From contig JAITFF010000009.1 in assembly GCA_031281515.1 (NCBI GenBank), positions 1-6,637 of the forward strand: a stretch of DNA of 6,637 nt, written 5' to 3'. Below are positions 1 to 6,637 of this stretch, in pieces. The stretch's first letter is position 1. Each line of letters starts with the position of its first letter. The position numbers were made by a program, and so were the translations under genes. The notes under the pieces are model-generated. The model saw only the letters and a program-made list of their open reading frames with translations, had not been told where the DNA came from and searched no databases. This DNA comes from Holosporales bacterium. Lineage in GTDB: Bacteria > Pseudomonadota > Alphaproteobacteria > RUG11792.

Positions 1-1157
1 CTGGAATTATTGTGGAATTACAAGCCGAAGTTGGACTCGTTATTAGTTCAATATTAACTTGTAACACTATTCTCAATTCGCTGGCCGTATCTCTCGCGAA
101 TACATTATGTATCGACGCGTTCGGAGAATCTGCCATATTCTATTGCCCAATAATCATCAGCATTTTCATCGTTTTATTTGCAGAAGTACTGCCGAAAATA
201 CTTACTATTTCTAATCCAGAAAATATTCTATTGCCATCAGCATATTTTATAAAATACACATACCTAATCTCGAGACCACTGAACAATATAATTGGCATAG
301 TCGCAAAAAAGTTAATCTCAATAGTAAAGTCGTCGTCATGTGGCGATGATGCATATGCTTCCTCATTGGAAGAATTGAGGGGAGTTATCGATCTCCACGA
401 TGGTCCAGACGTAGAGGAAGCCAAACAGGAAAAGGCAATGATGCAGAATGTCCTGGATCTTGGCAGCGTTGCCGTAAGTAATATTATGATTCACCGCAAG
501 TACGTGACGATGCTATGTGCAGACGATGAAACCGACACCATCATCGAGCAGATAATAAATTGCCCGTTTACTAGGATTCCAATCTGGAGTGGCAATCAGG
601 ACAATATTATTGGGATTCTCCATATTAGAGATTTATTGAAGACTTTGCGAGCTGGTGGCATTCCCGATAAAAAGGATATTCTTGAGGTCGCTTTGAAGCC
701 GTGGTTTATACCGGAAAACAATGATCTTCTGGATCAGCTACAAGCCTTCAGATCCAGGCGAGAACATTTTGCGGTCGTAGTCGATGAATATGGAAGCTTT
801 ATCGGGATCGTTACTCTCGAAGATATTATCGAAGAGATAGTCGGTGAAATTTCTGACGAACATGATGTAAACCAGTTTACCGGAATTCGCCAACAAGGAA
901 ATGGATCGTACATCATCGATGGATCCGTAAATATTCGGGATCTCAATCGGGAGATCGGATCGAAATTCAGGAATGACGTTGCTGCAACTCTTGCTGGACT
1001 TGTCATTAATTCCATCGGTATAATCCCGGAGGTTGGCCAAACGTTCCTGTTATTTGGGTATAAATTCGAGATATTGAGGAAGCAGAGGAATCAGGTTACC
1101 CTGCTGAAGGTTACTCGACTGCCGGACGATGAAAGGAGAGACAATGCTGAAGAATGA
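1..1157 (+). CDS. CNNM/CBS-pair/CorC-HlyC family membrane protein, 5' end missing
   Basis: Members of this family are inner-membrane proteins linked to magnesium/cobalt export or ion homeostasis; 'hemolysin' is a historical name. The frame is open from the first bases (G-I-I before a GTG at 12), so this GTG is internal and roughly 45 N-terminal residues, including the first membrane helix, are probably outside the window. Numbering from the GTG at 12: the rest of the CNNM domain covers about residues 1-105, with hydrophobic stretches near 8-30, 42-60 and 76-104 and the family signature FAEVLPK (56-62). The link ELRGVIDLHD (121-130) leads to CBS1 (about 158-212) and CBS2 (about 225-282, with VVVDEYG and LEDIIEEIVGEI). 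A CorC/HlyC C-terminal domain follows (about 288-370, with DGSVNIRDLN). The CBS pair normally binds adenine nucleotides; this is family knowledge. The hydrolase gene begins before this gene's TGA. The family is clear, but the transported ion is not known. A phoH-ybeY context upstream is common for CorC genes but cannot be seen here. Confidence 0.93.
   Translation, partial: GIIVELQAEVGLVISSILTCNTILNSLAVSLANTLCIDAFGESAIFYCPIIISIFIVLFAEVLPKILTISNPENILLPSAYFIKYTYLISRPLNNIIGIVAKKLISIVKSSSCGDDAYASSLEELRGVIDLHDGPDVEEAKQEKAMMQNVLDLGSVAVSNIMIHRKYVTMLCADDETDTIIEQIINCPFTRIPIWSGNQDNIIGILHIRDLLKTLRAGGIPDKKDILEVALKPWFIPENNDLLDQLQAFRSRREHFAVVVDEYGSFIGIVTLEDIIEEIVGEISDEHDVNQFTGIRQQGNGSYIIDGSVNIRDLNREIGSKFRNDVAATLAGLVINSIGIIPEVGQTFLLFGYKFEILRKQRNQVTLLKVTRLPDDERRDNAEE
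1134..1138 (+). promoter_or_regulatory. Ribosome binding site that fixes the hydrolase start
   Basis: AGGAG lies 5 bases before the ATG at 1144 and inside the last codons of the upstream CorC-family gene. An in-frame ATG at 1129 lies before this motif and has no comparable site, so 1144 is the better start. Confidence 0.75.
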
Positions 1158-1785
1158 TAACGTTTTAACGTCTTTGGAATTTGATCACGCCGAAAAGATT
1201 GTTGTGTTTTTGCACGGTTACGGTTCGAGCTGGGAATACTTTCCGGAATCCAATAAGTTGTATTTGGCTAATGAGCTGAAAAATACGGTTATTTGCGCTC
1301 CGAATGCTCCATTTGTATGTGACGCTGGGCGTGGATATCAATGGTTTAAGCTTAGGGATATGTCATATCAGGAGATAAGACAGGGGTTAGATACGGTCGC
1401 TACTATGCTCGCCGATTATATCGATGAAGTATCGGATACCTACCAGTGTGATATCGTCAGCGTCGTTGGTTTTTCCCAGGGAGCAATGCTGAGTTTCGAA
1501 ACGTTGTATCATGCGAAGAAAGTGTCGAAAATAGTGGCATATGCTGGAATGTTCGTTCCAGCCCCTGATAGGCCAATCATCGCGAAATCTGCGAGAGTCC
1601 TGATCGTGCATTCGTTGGATGATCAATCAGTTCCGTATACAAACGCGAACTTAGCCAAAAACAACCTCGAAGCGATCGGGGTCCAATCTCGGATCATAAC
1701 GTATGATGGCATTGGCCACTCGATTTCGATCGACGGATTGGAAGCTGGCGTGCGGTTTATTAACGAAACCAATCTGGCTACCTAA
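1144..1785 (+). CDS. Phospholipase/carboxylesterase family alpha/beta-hydrolase
   Basis: This is a 213-residue serine hydrolase of the Abhydrolase_2 (phospholipase/carboxylesterase) family, a usual length for such enzymes. They cleave carboxyl esters or thioesters; the physiological substrate cannot be told from sequence. Numbering from the ATG at 1144: the oxyanion-side motif LHGYGS is at about 22-27, a QWF block typical of the family at about 66-68, and the nucleophile elbow GFSQGA has its serine at 111. The acid is probably D160 in LDDQSVP and the base H192 in GIGHS, so the catalytic triad looks complete. No signal peptide is visible, so a cytoplasmic protein is expected. The start overlaps the CorC-family gene by 14 bases, which suggests co-transcription and coupled translation. 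The 3' end overlaps the convergent murJ stop by 8 bases, with no terminator seen between them. The alternative start at 1129 would add five residues (MKGET). Confidence 0.92.
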   Translation: MLKNDNVLTSLEFDHAEKIVVFLHGYGSSWEYFPESNKLYLANELKNTVICAPNAPFVCDAGRGYQWFKLRDMSYQEIRQGLDTVATMLADYIDEVSDTYQCDIVSVVGFSQGAMLSFETLYHAKKVSKIVAYAGMFVPAPDRPIIAKSARVLIVHSLDDQSVPYTNANLAKNNLEAIGVQSRIITYDGIGHSISIDGLEAGVRFINETNLAT

Positions 1786-3364
1786 CCGAAAATTTAGCTC
1801 GTAGCCTCTGAAAGCATGATACGAGGACTTCGTCCTTGAAGATGAGGAGGGAGGCCGCATATACGGCCATCCCCAGAAAGGAAATTGTGAAGATCCCAAT
1901 CGCCTGAAGCAGGATTCCATCAGCCGATTTTATTAGTACCAATTTCAGAAGCTCCAGTGAAAAGAGCATAATAATCGATGCGATTAAAATTTTCTTGAAT
2001 CCAGAGATAACGAGCGTTGATCTGCACGATCTATGATACATGACATAAAAATTGACGAAACCGGATACTGACGTGGATATCGCAATCCCGAGCCCCTGAA
2101 ATGGAATCATCAGAATTAGGCTTAGGATCACATTAACTGCGATCGATGTTAGGGCCGCAATGATGGGGGTCTTCGTATCCTTCTGGGCACACAGCACGGA
2201 AGACATAATCTTAGCGGCGACGTAGGCCGGGAGCCCTATCGCAAATATTTTCAAAATGTTTGCCGTATTCTGCACAGATTCTTCCGAGAACCGTCCGTGT
2301 CCATAAAGGATCGAAATTAGATAATATGCTAGGGATATCAGCCCCATAACGGCAGGCAAGGTCACTCTCAACGTCAAGGATAACGCGTCATTTTGGACTT
2401 TAATCACCTGATCTGGTCTACCCTGTGAGACCCTTTTCGATATTTCCGGAAGAAGGACTACACCCATCGAGATCCCGAAAAGGGCCAATGGCAGCTGGAT
2501 AAATCTATCAGCAAAGTATATGTAGCTAATCGTTCCAGTCGGTAAGATCGAACCTAATAACGAGTCGATTAATACATTAATCTGAGCTACTCCTGCTCCA
2601 GCCAAAATTGGTAGCAACTTCCTGAAAAACTGTTTTATTTTATGGGTAAATTTAAATCGCGAAAACAGAGGGATTTTGATTCCATAATGCCTAAAACACC
2701 AGTAGAACCAGCAGAATTGAAAAATTCCGGCCAATAATACTCCGTAGGAAACACTGCGGCCAGGGGGTAAAACGTTCCTCCCCAGGAGGAGTGAGGATAT
2801 CAGCACGATATTAACCAAGGCTGGCGCTATCGCAAAGGCGAAGAATCGGTTTTTTGCGATTAGGATGCCGCTGTATACAGACGAAAGAGATATAAACACA
2901 ATACTCGGAAAGATGATTCTAGTAAATTCGATGGCTAATACAAATTTTTCCTGATCATTACAAAATCCAGGAGCCATTATAGAGACAAATTCTTTGGCAA
3001 AAACGAAAACCAGCAACATTAAAAATATAGTTGCATAAAAAATGATTGTAAAAATTCTCGAAGCAAAATATCCGGAGGCTTTAATCTTTCCGGAAGAGGA
3101 ATAGTCAGTGTAATACGGAACGAATATCGATTGAAATCCACCTTCGGCAAAGAATTTCCTGAAAAAACTCGGAAATTTGAAGGCTATTAAAAATGCATCC
3201 ATTTCCGCACTGGCGCCTAAAAAATGTGAAAACGCAGCTTCTCTAAAGATTCCAAAAATTCTACTAACGACCGTTAATCCACTGACCGTAAAAAATTTAC
3301 GTCCTATTCCCACAGATAAAATACTAATTCTCGAACTGATCTGGCACAGTATACTCAACTTCAT
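1778..3364 (-). CDS. murJ: Lipid II flippase MurJ (MviN)
   Basis: MurJ moves lipid-linked peptidoglycan precursor (lipid II) across the inner membrane; it belongs to the MOP exporter superfamily and has 14 membrane helices. The protein is 528 residues and hydrophobic throughout. The N-terminal signature is intact: VSGLTVVSRIFGIFRE (27-42), then MDAF (55-58), FRKFFAEGGF (68-77) and ADRF (285-288). Residues matching the E. coli functional set (R18, R24, D39, R52, E57, R270) appear as R35, R41, D56, R69, E74 and R287, a constant offset of 17, so a working flippase is expected. That offset is the oddity: an in-frame GTG at codon 18 (3311-3313) would give 511 residues aligned exactly with E. coli MurJ. 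Neither start has a good Shine-Dalgarno sequence; the ATG at 3364 follows a T-run and TTTAG. I keep the ATG. The gene stands alone on the minus strand, divergent from topA and convergent with the hydrolase. An intact murJ implies that the cell makes, or recently made, peptidoglycan. Confidence 0.97.
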   Translation of the reverse strand: MKLSILCQISSRISILSVGIGRKFFTVSGLTVVSRIFGIFREAAFSHFLGASAEMDAFLIAFKFPSFFRKFFAEGGFQSIFVPYYTDYSSSGKIKASGYFASRIFTIIFYATIFLMLLVFVFAKEFVSIMAPGFCNDQEKFVLAIEFTRIIFPSIVFISLSSVYSGILIAKNRFFAFAIAPALVNIVLISSLLLGRNVLPPGRSVSYGVLLAGIFQFCWFYWCFRHYGIKIPLFSRFKFTHKIKQFFRKLLPILAGAGVAQINVLIDSLLGSILPTGTISYIYFADRFIQLPLALFGISMGVVLLPEISKRVSQGRPDQVIKVQNDALSLTLRVTLPAVMGLISLAYYLISILYGHGRFSEESVQNTANILKIFAIGLPAYVAAKIMSSVLCAQKDTKTPIIAALTSIAVNVILSLILMIPFQGLGIAISTSVSGFVNFYVMYHRSCRSTLVISGFKKILIASIIMLFSLELLKLVLIKSADGILLQAIGIFTISFLGMAVYAASLLIFKDEVLVSCFQRLRAKFSVR

Positions 3365-3480
3365 CTAAAAAAAACCATTTTCGGGCAAATCTCATTTCGT
3401 GTTGCAACTTAGTTAAAAATAATTTGTCAGAAAGTGCATCGGTACAGTAGTCTTTGAACTGTGTGAGATGTATATGTCAG
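3365..3480. other. Divergent murJ/topA intergenic region
   Basis: This 116-base AT-rich spacer must hold the start signals for both murJ (minus) and topA (plus). A TTGTCA at 3424-3429 resembles a -35 box for topA, but the best -10 at a suitable distance (TAGTCT, 3448-3453, spacer 18) is poor. TTGCAA at 3402-3407 is its own reverse complement and could serve either strand, but has no good -10 partner. I cannot assign a promoter. No small gene is seen. Confidence 0.4.
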
Positions 3481-5826
3481 ATGTTAAACAAAGTGCTAAA
3501 GGGCGTAGTCGTCGTTGAATCTCCGGCAAAGGCCAAAACGTTGGGATCATATTTGGGGGATAGCTATAAGGTCATCGCTAGTTATGGCCACATCAGGGAT
3601 TTAGTTTCCAAGAACGGATCAGTCGATACGGACGATCATTACAAAATGCTTTGGGAATTTAATGACCGAGGCAAGAAACAGATTAAAGAAATATCAGATT
3701 CCTTAAAACAGTCCGATAATCTATTTCTGGCGACCGACCCGGATCGGGAGGGAGAGGCAATATCTTGGCACATCCTCGAATCATTAAGATCAAAGAAAGC
3801 CCTGGCCAACAAGAATGTTCATAGAGTAGTTTTCCACGAGATTACAAAATCCGCCGTAACGAATGCTTTTAATTCTCCAGACAGGATTAATCAAAACTTG
3901 GTTGATGCGTATTTGGCTAGAAGGATTCTGGATTATTTGGTTGGTTTTTCGCTGTCACCCGTATTGTGGAGAAAAATGCCCGGTGCCAGATCGGCCGGTA
4001 GGGTCCAATCTGTTGCCCTCAGGCTAATCGTCGAGCGGGAAATTGAAATTCAGGCGTTTATTACGGATGAGTATTGGAGTGTTCATGCCGATTTCCAGGC
4101 GAAACTTGGTGGCTTTACAGCGAATCTTGTCGTCTTCGATGGGACTAAGCTCGAAAAACTGGACATTAAAAACGAAGAGACAGCCAGTAAAATCAAATCG
4201 GAATTGGAAAAGAAACGCTACAACATCTCGTCAATTGAAAAAAAGAAAGTTAAGCGAAGCCCGTACGCTCCATTCACAACCTCGACCCTCCAACAAGAAG
4301 CCGTCCGAAAACTCGGCTTTAGTGCAAAAAAAACGATGCAGATAGCACAGAAACTGTACGAAGGAATTTCTGTGGATGGCTCTCTGCAGGGGTTGATAAC
4401 GTATATGCGAACCGATAGCACGGCGATGGCATCTGAGGCCGTCGATGGAGTGAGGGAATTTATTCTATCAGAGTATGGTTCTTCTTATCTCCCGAAAACA
4501 CCGAAAGTTTATAAGACGAAGACGAAAAATGCCCAGGAAGCTCATGAGGCTATCCGACCGACATCTTTCACGAGATCTCCACAGTCCATCAGAAAGTACG
4601 TATCCAGCGATGAGTTTTCCCTGTACGAACTCATCTGGAAACGAGCCGTTGCCTCGCAGATGGAAAACGCCCTCATCGACCAGGTATCTGTTGAGGTCGT
4701 TTCTGATGACGGAACCGCAAAATTCCGTGCCTCTGGTTCTACGATTGCATTCGATGGTTTTTTAAAATTATACGTCGAATCTCGCGATGATAATACCGAT
4801 GAGCAATCTGAAAAAAACCTACCGTCCTTAGCAGAGGGAGAGATTTTGGATCTTCGCGGGATTAATTGCGAGCAGCATTTTACTCAACCACCTCCGAGGT
4901 TTAATGAGGCGAGTTTGGTGAAAAAGCTAGAGGAGCTTGGAATTGGCCGTCCATCGACTTATGCTACGATCATCAACGTCTTACAAGAGCGAAATTATGT
5001 TTCTCTTCAGAAACGAGTTTTCATCCCAGAAAGCATCGGGTTCCTCGTTACTTCATTTTTGAGGAATTTCTTTGAAAAATATGTCCAGTACGGCTTCACG
5101 GCCGATCTAGAGGAAGAACTCGACGAGATTTCGAATGGTAACCTCGTTTGGGAAACGGTTCTAGATAAATTCTGGATCGAGTTTACCAAAGTGATTTCGA
5201 AGGCCCAAGAACTGACGATCACTGAAGTTATCAATACAGTCGAAAAAGATCTGAACGATTACGTTTTTAGGGATATCGAGGAAACGAGGACATGTCCAGT
5301 ATGCGGAAAGGGGAAACTGCATTTAAAACTGGGAAAATACGGCGCTTTCCTGGGATGCTCATTATATCCAGATTGTAAGTTTACTAGACGTTTGGGAAAC
5401 AAAGATAACGGAAATAATAACTCTCAGGCTATGGGAGATATGGAGAGGCCTAATAAAGTAGAGATCGGGAAGGATCCGAATAATAACAATGACACCATTT
5501 TTTTGAAAAAAGGCCCATTTGGATACTATTTTGAATGGGAGAAGACGAAAGATAAGAGGAGCGGAAAAGAGAAGAAGCCAAAAAGATTGTCAGTTCCAAA
5601 ATTTATCGAAGATCCCACGATCTTAAAGATTGAGGATGCAATAACTCTCGATAATCTACCGAAAACTCTGGGAAAACATCCAAAAACCGGAACGGAAATT
5701 CAGTTGATATTGGGTAGATTTGGGCCGTACTTAAAAATTGGAGATCAATCTCATAAGCTCGAAAAAACGGCGGGATTCATCGGGATCACCCTAGAGGATG
5801 CCCTAAAAATTTCGGAAGAATCATGA
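3481..5826 (+). CDS. topA: DNA topoisomerase I (type IA)
   Basis: TopA relaxes negative supercoils by cutting one strand through a 5'-phosphotyrosine link. From the ATG at 3481 the protein has 781 residues. The Toprim domain (about 8-130) begins with VVVVESPAKAKT, contains the metal-binding E13, and has ATDPDREGE with D86, D88 and E90. The type IA core (about 140-580) carries the family block PGARSAGRVQS and the active site GLITYMRTDST, with catalytic Y308 and R310. A single zinc ribbon follows, with cysteines at 605, 608, 626 and 632 (CX2C-X17-CX5C), then an Asn-rich linker and two C-terminal Toprim_Crpt-like units (GPFGYYFEWEK; GRFGPYLKIGD). The tail is shorter than in many alphaproteobacterial TopA proteins, which usually run past 850 residues. 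Start choice: the frame extends to a TTG at 3454, but homologues begin just before the VVxVESPAK block, so the extra nine Cys-rich residues are unlikely. A GTG at 3493 is also possible. All starts have weak ribosome binding sites. Confidence 0.97.
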   Translation: MLNKVLKGVVVVESPAKAKTLGSYLGDSYKVIASYGHIRDLVSKNGSVDTDDHYKMLWEFNDRGKKQIKEISDSLKQSDNLFLATDPDREGEAISWHILESLRSKKALANKNVHRVVFHEITKSAVTNAFNSPDRINQNLVDAYLARRILDYLVGFSLSPVLWRKMPGARSAGRVQSVALRLIVEREIEIQAFITDEYWSVHADFQAKLGGFTANLVVFDGTKLEKLDIKNEETASKIKSELEKKRYNISSIEKKKVKRSPYAPFTTSTLQQEAVRKLGFSAKKTMQIAQKLYEGISVDGSLQGLITYMRTDSTAMASEAVDGVREFILSEYGSSYLPKTPKVYKTKTKNAQEAHEAIRPTSFTRSPQSIRKYVSSDEFSLYELIWKRAVASQMENALIDQVSVEVVSDDGTAKFRASGSTIAFDGFLKLYVESRDDNTDEQSEKNLPSLAEGEILDLRGINCEQHFTQPPPRFNEASLVKKLEELGIGRPSTYATIINVLQERNYVSLQKRVFIPESIGFLVTSFLRNFFEKYVQYGFTADLEEELDEISNGNLVWETVLDKFWIEFTKVISKAQELTITEVINTVEKDLNDYVFRDIEETRTCPVCGKGKLHLKLGKYGAFLGCSLYPDCKFTRRLGNKDNGNNNSQAMGDMERPNKVEIGKDPNNNNDTIFLKKGPFGYYFEWEKTKDKRSGKEKKPKRLSVPKFIEDPTILKIEDAITLDNLPKTLGKHPKTGTEIQLILGRFGPYLKIGDQSHKLEKTAGFIGITLEDALKISEES

Positions 5827-5932
5827 TAGCTTATAAAAAACAAATCTCGATCTGTCGATTCTGTCTTTTGCGTCTAATCTGGTGTTTATCTTTTTTTTTG
5901 TACGTGGGCCCTGCGCACCATGCGGAATTGGA
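5827..5932. other. topA 3' flank without a recognised gene
   Basis: This is the part of the topA-cspA gap before the cspA promoter. A small hairpin is possible at 5847-5858 (TCGA, TCTG, TCGA) and there is a run of nine T at 5891-5899, but no GC-rich stem sits directly before the T run. It therefore does not make a standard intrinsic terminator. A GGGCCC palindrome at about 5907-5912 starts a more GC-rich stretch. How topA transcription ends is not evident. Confidence 0.4.
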
Positions 5933-5961
5933 TTGCCATGCTGACGCGAAGGGGGTATACT
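5933..5961 (+). promoter_or_regulatory. Predicted sigma70-type promoter for cspA
   Basis: A -35 box TTGCCA (5933-5938, five of six consensus bases) and a -10 box TATACT (5956-5961, five of six) are separated by the ideal 17 bases. There is no extended -10 TG. Transcription should begin near 5967-5969, about 160 bases before the cspA start codon. This is the best promoter match I found in the window. It is predicted by eye only. Confidence 0.65.
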
Positions 5962-5967
5962 GATCGC

Positions 5968-6129
5968 TGAAGTGTTTGTGCTCTTTTTTAAGCCTTGAAG
6001 ATATTAATGCTCGGCTTCCAGTCGTTCGGAATTTCCATTCCCATTTAATATTTGCGTAAAAGGGGTACAAGAGTTGGTAGTATGCTGCCTCAGGGCGGTT
6101 GTTGTAGTGTTTAAGGAGACGTTCGAAGA
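5968..6129 (+). promoter_or_regulatory. Long 5' untranslated leader of cspA
   Basis: If the predicted promoter is right, cspA mRNA carries a leader of about 160 nt, close to the roughly 159-nt leader of E. coli cspA, which folds differently at low temperature and controls translation. A hairpin can form at 6084-6099 (GCTGCC, loop TCAG, GGCGGT, with G-U pairs) just ahead of the ribosome binding site at 6113-6118. A shorter GGAA/TTCC element lies near 6028-6035. No clear copy of the enterobacterial cold box was seen. The cold-sensing role is inferred from length and context. Confidence 0.45.
6113..6118 (+). promoter_or_regulatory. cspA ribosome binding site
   Basis: AAGGAG lies 11 bases before the ATG at 6130. 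The motif is strong but the spacing is at the long end. It supports 6130 as the start. Confidence 0.75.
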
Positions 6130-6336
6130 ATGACGACTGGAAAAGTTAAGTGGTTCAATTTTAGCAAAGGGTATGGCTTCATTCAGCCTGATGATGGAGG
6201 AGATGATATTTTTGTTCACATCAGTGCCCTCGAAAAATCTGGAATTAACGTCCTCAATGAGGGACAAAGCGTTGGATATGAGACGATGTCAAGGAACGGA
6301 AAAGTTTCAGCGGTAAATTTGCAACTGAGAGATTAA
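6130..6336 (+). CDS. cspA: Cold-shock domain protein (CspA family)
   Basis: This 68-residue single cold-shock domain binds single-stranded RNA and DNA and acts in the cytoplasm as an RNA chaperone that keeps messages open for translation, often after cold or growth shift. The start MTTGKVKWFN is the classic family opening. The RNA-binding motifs are intact: RNP1 KGYGFI (13-18) and RNP2 within IFVHIS (27-32). The aromatic set W8, F9, Y15, F17, F28 and H30 is present. The length is normal for the family, and the ending resembles the usual GKxSAxNL pattern. It is a single-gene unit, with its own predicted promoter and long leader upstream and a strong terminator starting 28 bases after the stop. 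Csp family members are hard to tell apart, so the symbol is generic; cold induction is not proved by the protein sequence. Confidence 0.96.
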   Translation: MTTGKVKWFNFSKGYGFIQPDDGGDDIFVHISALEKSGINVLNEGQSVGYETMSRNGKVSAVNLQLRD

Positions 6337-6364
6337 AAAAGAATTAAAGTAAAACGTTTGAAAG

Positions 6365-6398
6365 GGCGAGGAGATTGCATCTTCTCGCCGTTTTTTTT
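6365..6398 (+). terminator. Rho-independent terminator after cspA
   Basis: An 11-bp stem GGCGAGGAGAT (6365-6375) pairs with ATCTTCTCGCC (6379-6389) with one G-U pair and a TGC loop. One G and then eight T (6391-6398) follow. This is a textbook intrinsic terminator for the plus strand and should end cspA transcription. On the minus strand the stem is followed only by CTTTC, so it is not clearly bidirectional. Confidence 0.94.
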
Positions 6399-6637
6399 AT
6401 GTTAACCTCAGCTTCTCATAACAAAGTAGTTTCTTGAAAGTCTATTAAGAGCAGCAAACTCAACCGGAGGTTTCTTAATCGGCGAGATCATGGCGTACAC
6501 GTTATGCAGCGGTCTCCACCCCAAACCTTCAGAGAATCAGAACTTCTGGAAGGCGACACGGAACACAGAAGCGCAGCGTACTTTTGGACGTACGTGAGCA
6601 TTCGAGCATCGGATTAATATACAAGACGACTGATTGT
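6399..6637. other. Unassigned tail region, no recognised gene
   Basis: No protein family is recognisable on either strand. Bases 6481-6600 are about 54% GC by count, higher than a topA stretch counted at 45%. Several inverted repeats occur. ATTAAGA (6444-6450) pairs with TCTTAAT (6473-6479) around an inner AACC-GGA-GGTT (6462-6472). CCTTCAGA (6526-6533) pairs with TCT-G-GAAGG (6545-6553) with one bulge. CGTAC (6577-6581) pairs with GTACG (6590-6594). This could be a structured RNA, a leader of the next gene, or plain spacer. I could not match tRNA, 5S, SRP RNA, RNase P RNA or tmRNA signatures. One plus-strand frame is open from 6479 to the window end but has no convincing start. Confidence 0.35.

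Noticed and set aside
1823..1837. AGGAC-TTC-GTCCT hairpin near the 3' end of murJ as a terminator
   Set aside because: It is short, is not followed by a T run on either strand, and lies within conserved-frame murJ codons.
3454..3480. TTG at 3454 as the topA start
   Set aside because: The extra residues MNCVRCICQ are Cys-rich, are not part of known TopA N-termini and have no Shine-Dalgarno support. The ATG at 3481 places the ESPAKAKT block at the usual distance.
5847..5899. Rho-independent terminator for topA
   Set aside because: The nine-T run (5891-5899) has no stem directly before it, and the only hairpin (5847-5858) has a 4-bp stem about 30 bases away.
5920..5970. Plus-strand mini-ORF (MRNWIAMLTRRGYTDR) across the cspA promoter
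   Set aside because: Only 16 codons, no Shine-Dalgarno sequence, and it lies over the -35 and -10 boxes, so it would not be on the cspA transcript.
5831..6070. Minus-strand open frame of 79 codons in the topA-cspA gap
   Set aside because: It overlaps the predicted cspA promoter and leader, has a Lys/Arg-rich sequence with no recognisable family, and no good ribosome binding site. It is most likely chance.
6490..6597. 35-codon ORF from ATG 6490 with a GGAGG upstream at 6466-6470
   Set aside because: The GGAGG is 19 bases from the ATG, too far to act as its ribosome binding site, and the peptide resembles nothing I know. The GGAGG also fits inside an inverted repeat.
6481..6600. tRNA, 5S rRNA, SRP RNA, RNase P RNA or permuted tmRNA in the tail
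   Set aside because: None of the conserved signatures was found: no GGTTCGA T-arm, no GGAAGCAG SRP tip, no GAGGAAAGTCC RNase P block, and no tmRNA tag frame ending in an Ala-Ala stop. A faint likeness to 5S (ATCAGAACTT) does not hold beyond a few bases.

Overview
The window comes from an alphaproteobacterium with moderate-to-low GC; I counted about 45% in a topA stretch, and murJ stretches look more AT-rich. The assignment rests on protein character. The CBS/CorC protein has alphaproteobacterial-style blocks (ELRGVIDLH, KPWFIPENN followed by DQLQAF), and TopA reads like alphaproteobacterial TopA around LSPVLWRKMPGARSAGRVQS and has a compact C-terminus. Moderate GC, tight packing and a short TopA tail would suit a host-associated lineage such as Holosporales. 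That narrower placement is inference and is not shown by the sequence.

Layout from left to right. (1) Bases 1-1157, plus strand: the 3' part of a CNNM/CBS/CorC-HlyC membrane protein whose 5' end lies outside the window. (2) 1144-1785, plus strand: an alpha/beta-hydrolase of the phospholipase/carboxylesterase family, overlapping gene 1 by 14 bases with its ribosome binding site inside gene 1, so the two are probably translationally coupled. (3) 1778-3364, minus strand: murJ, the lipid II flippase, convergent with the hydrolase and overlapping its stop by 8 bases. (4) A 116-base divergent intergenic region, then topA (3481-5826, plus strand), DNA topoisomerase I. (5) A 303-base gap that holds a good sigma70-type promoter (TTGCCA, 17 bases, TATACT) and a leader of about 160 nt ahead of a cold-shock protein gene, cspA (6130-6336, plus strand). 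A clear Rho-independent terminator (6365-6398) follows cspA. (6) 6399-6637: no recognisable gene, higher GC than its surroundings, and several short inverted repeats.

The genes are mostly housekeeping: envelope (CorC-like protein, MurJ), chromosome supercoiling (TopA) and RNA chaperoning (Csp). They do not form one pathway; only genes 1 and 2 look like a transcriptional unit. I see no mobile element, CRISPR array, tRNA, rRNA or defence system, and no convincing undescribed system. The two places most worth a second look are the long structured cspA leader and the unexplained last 239 bases.
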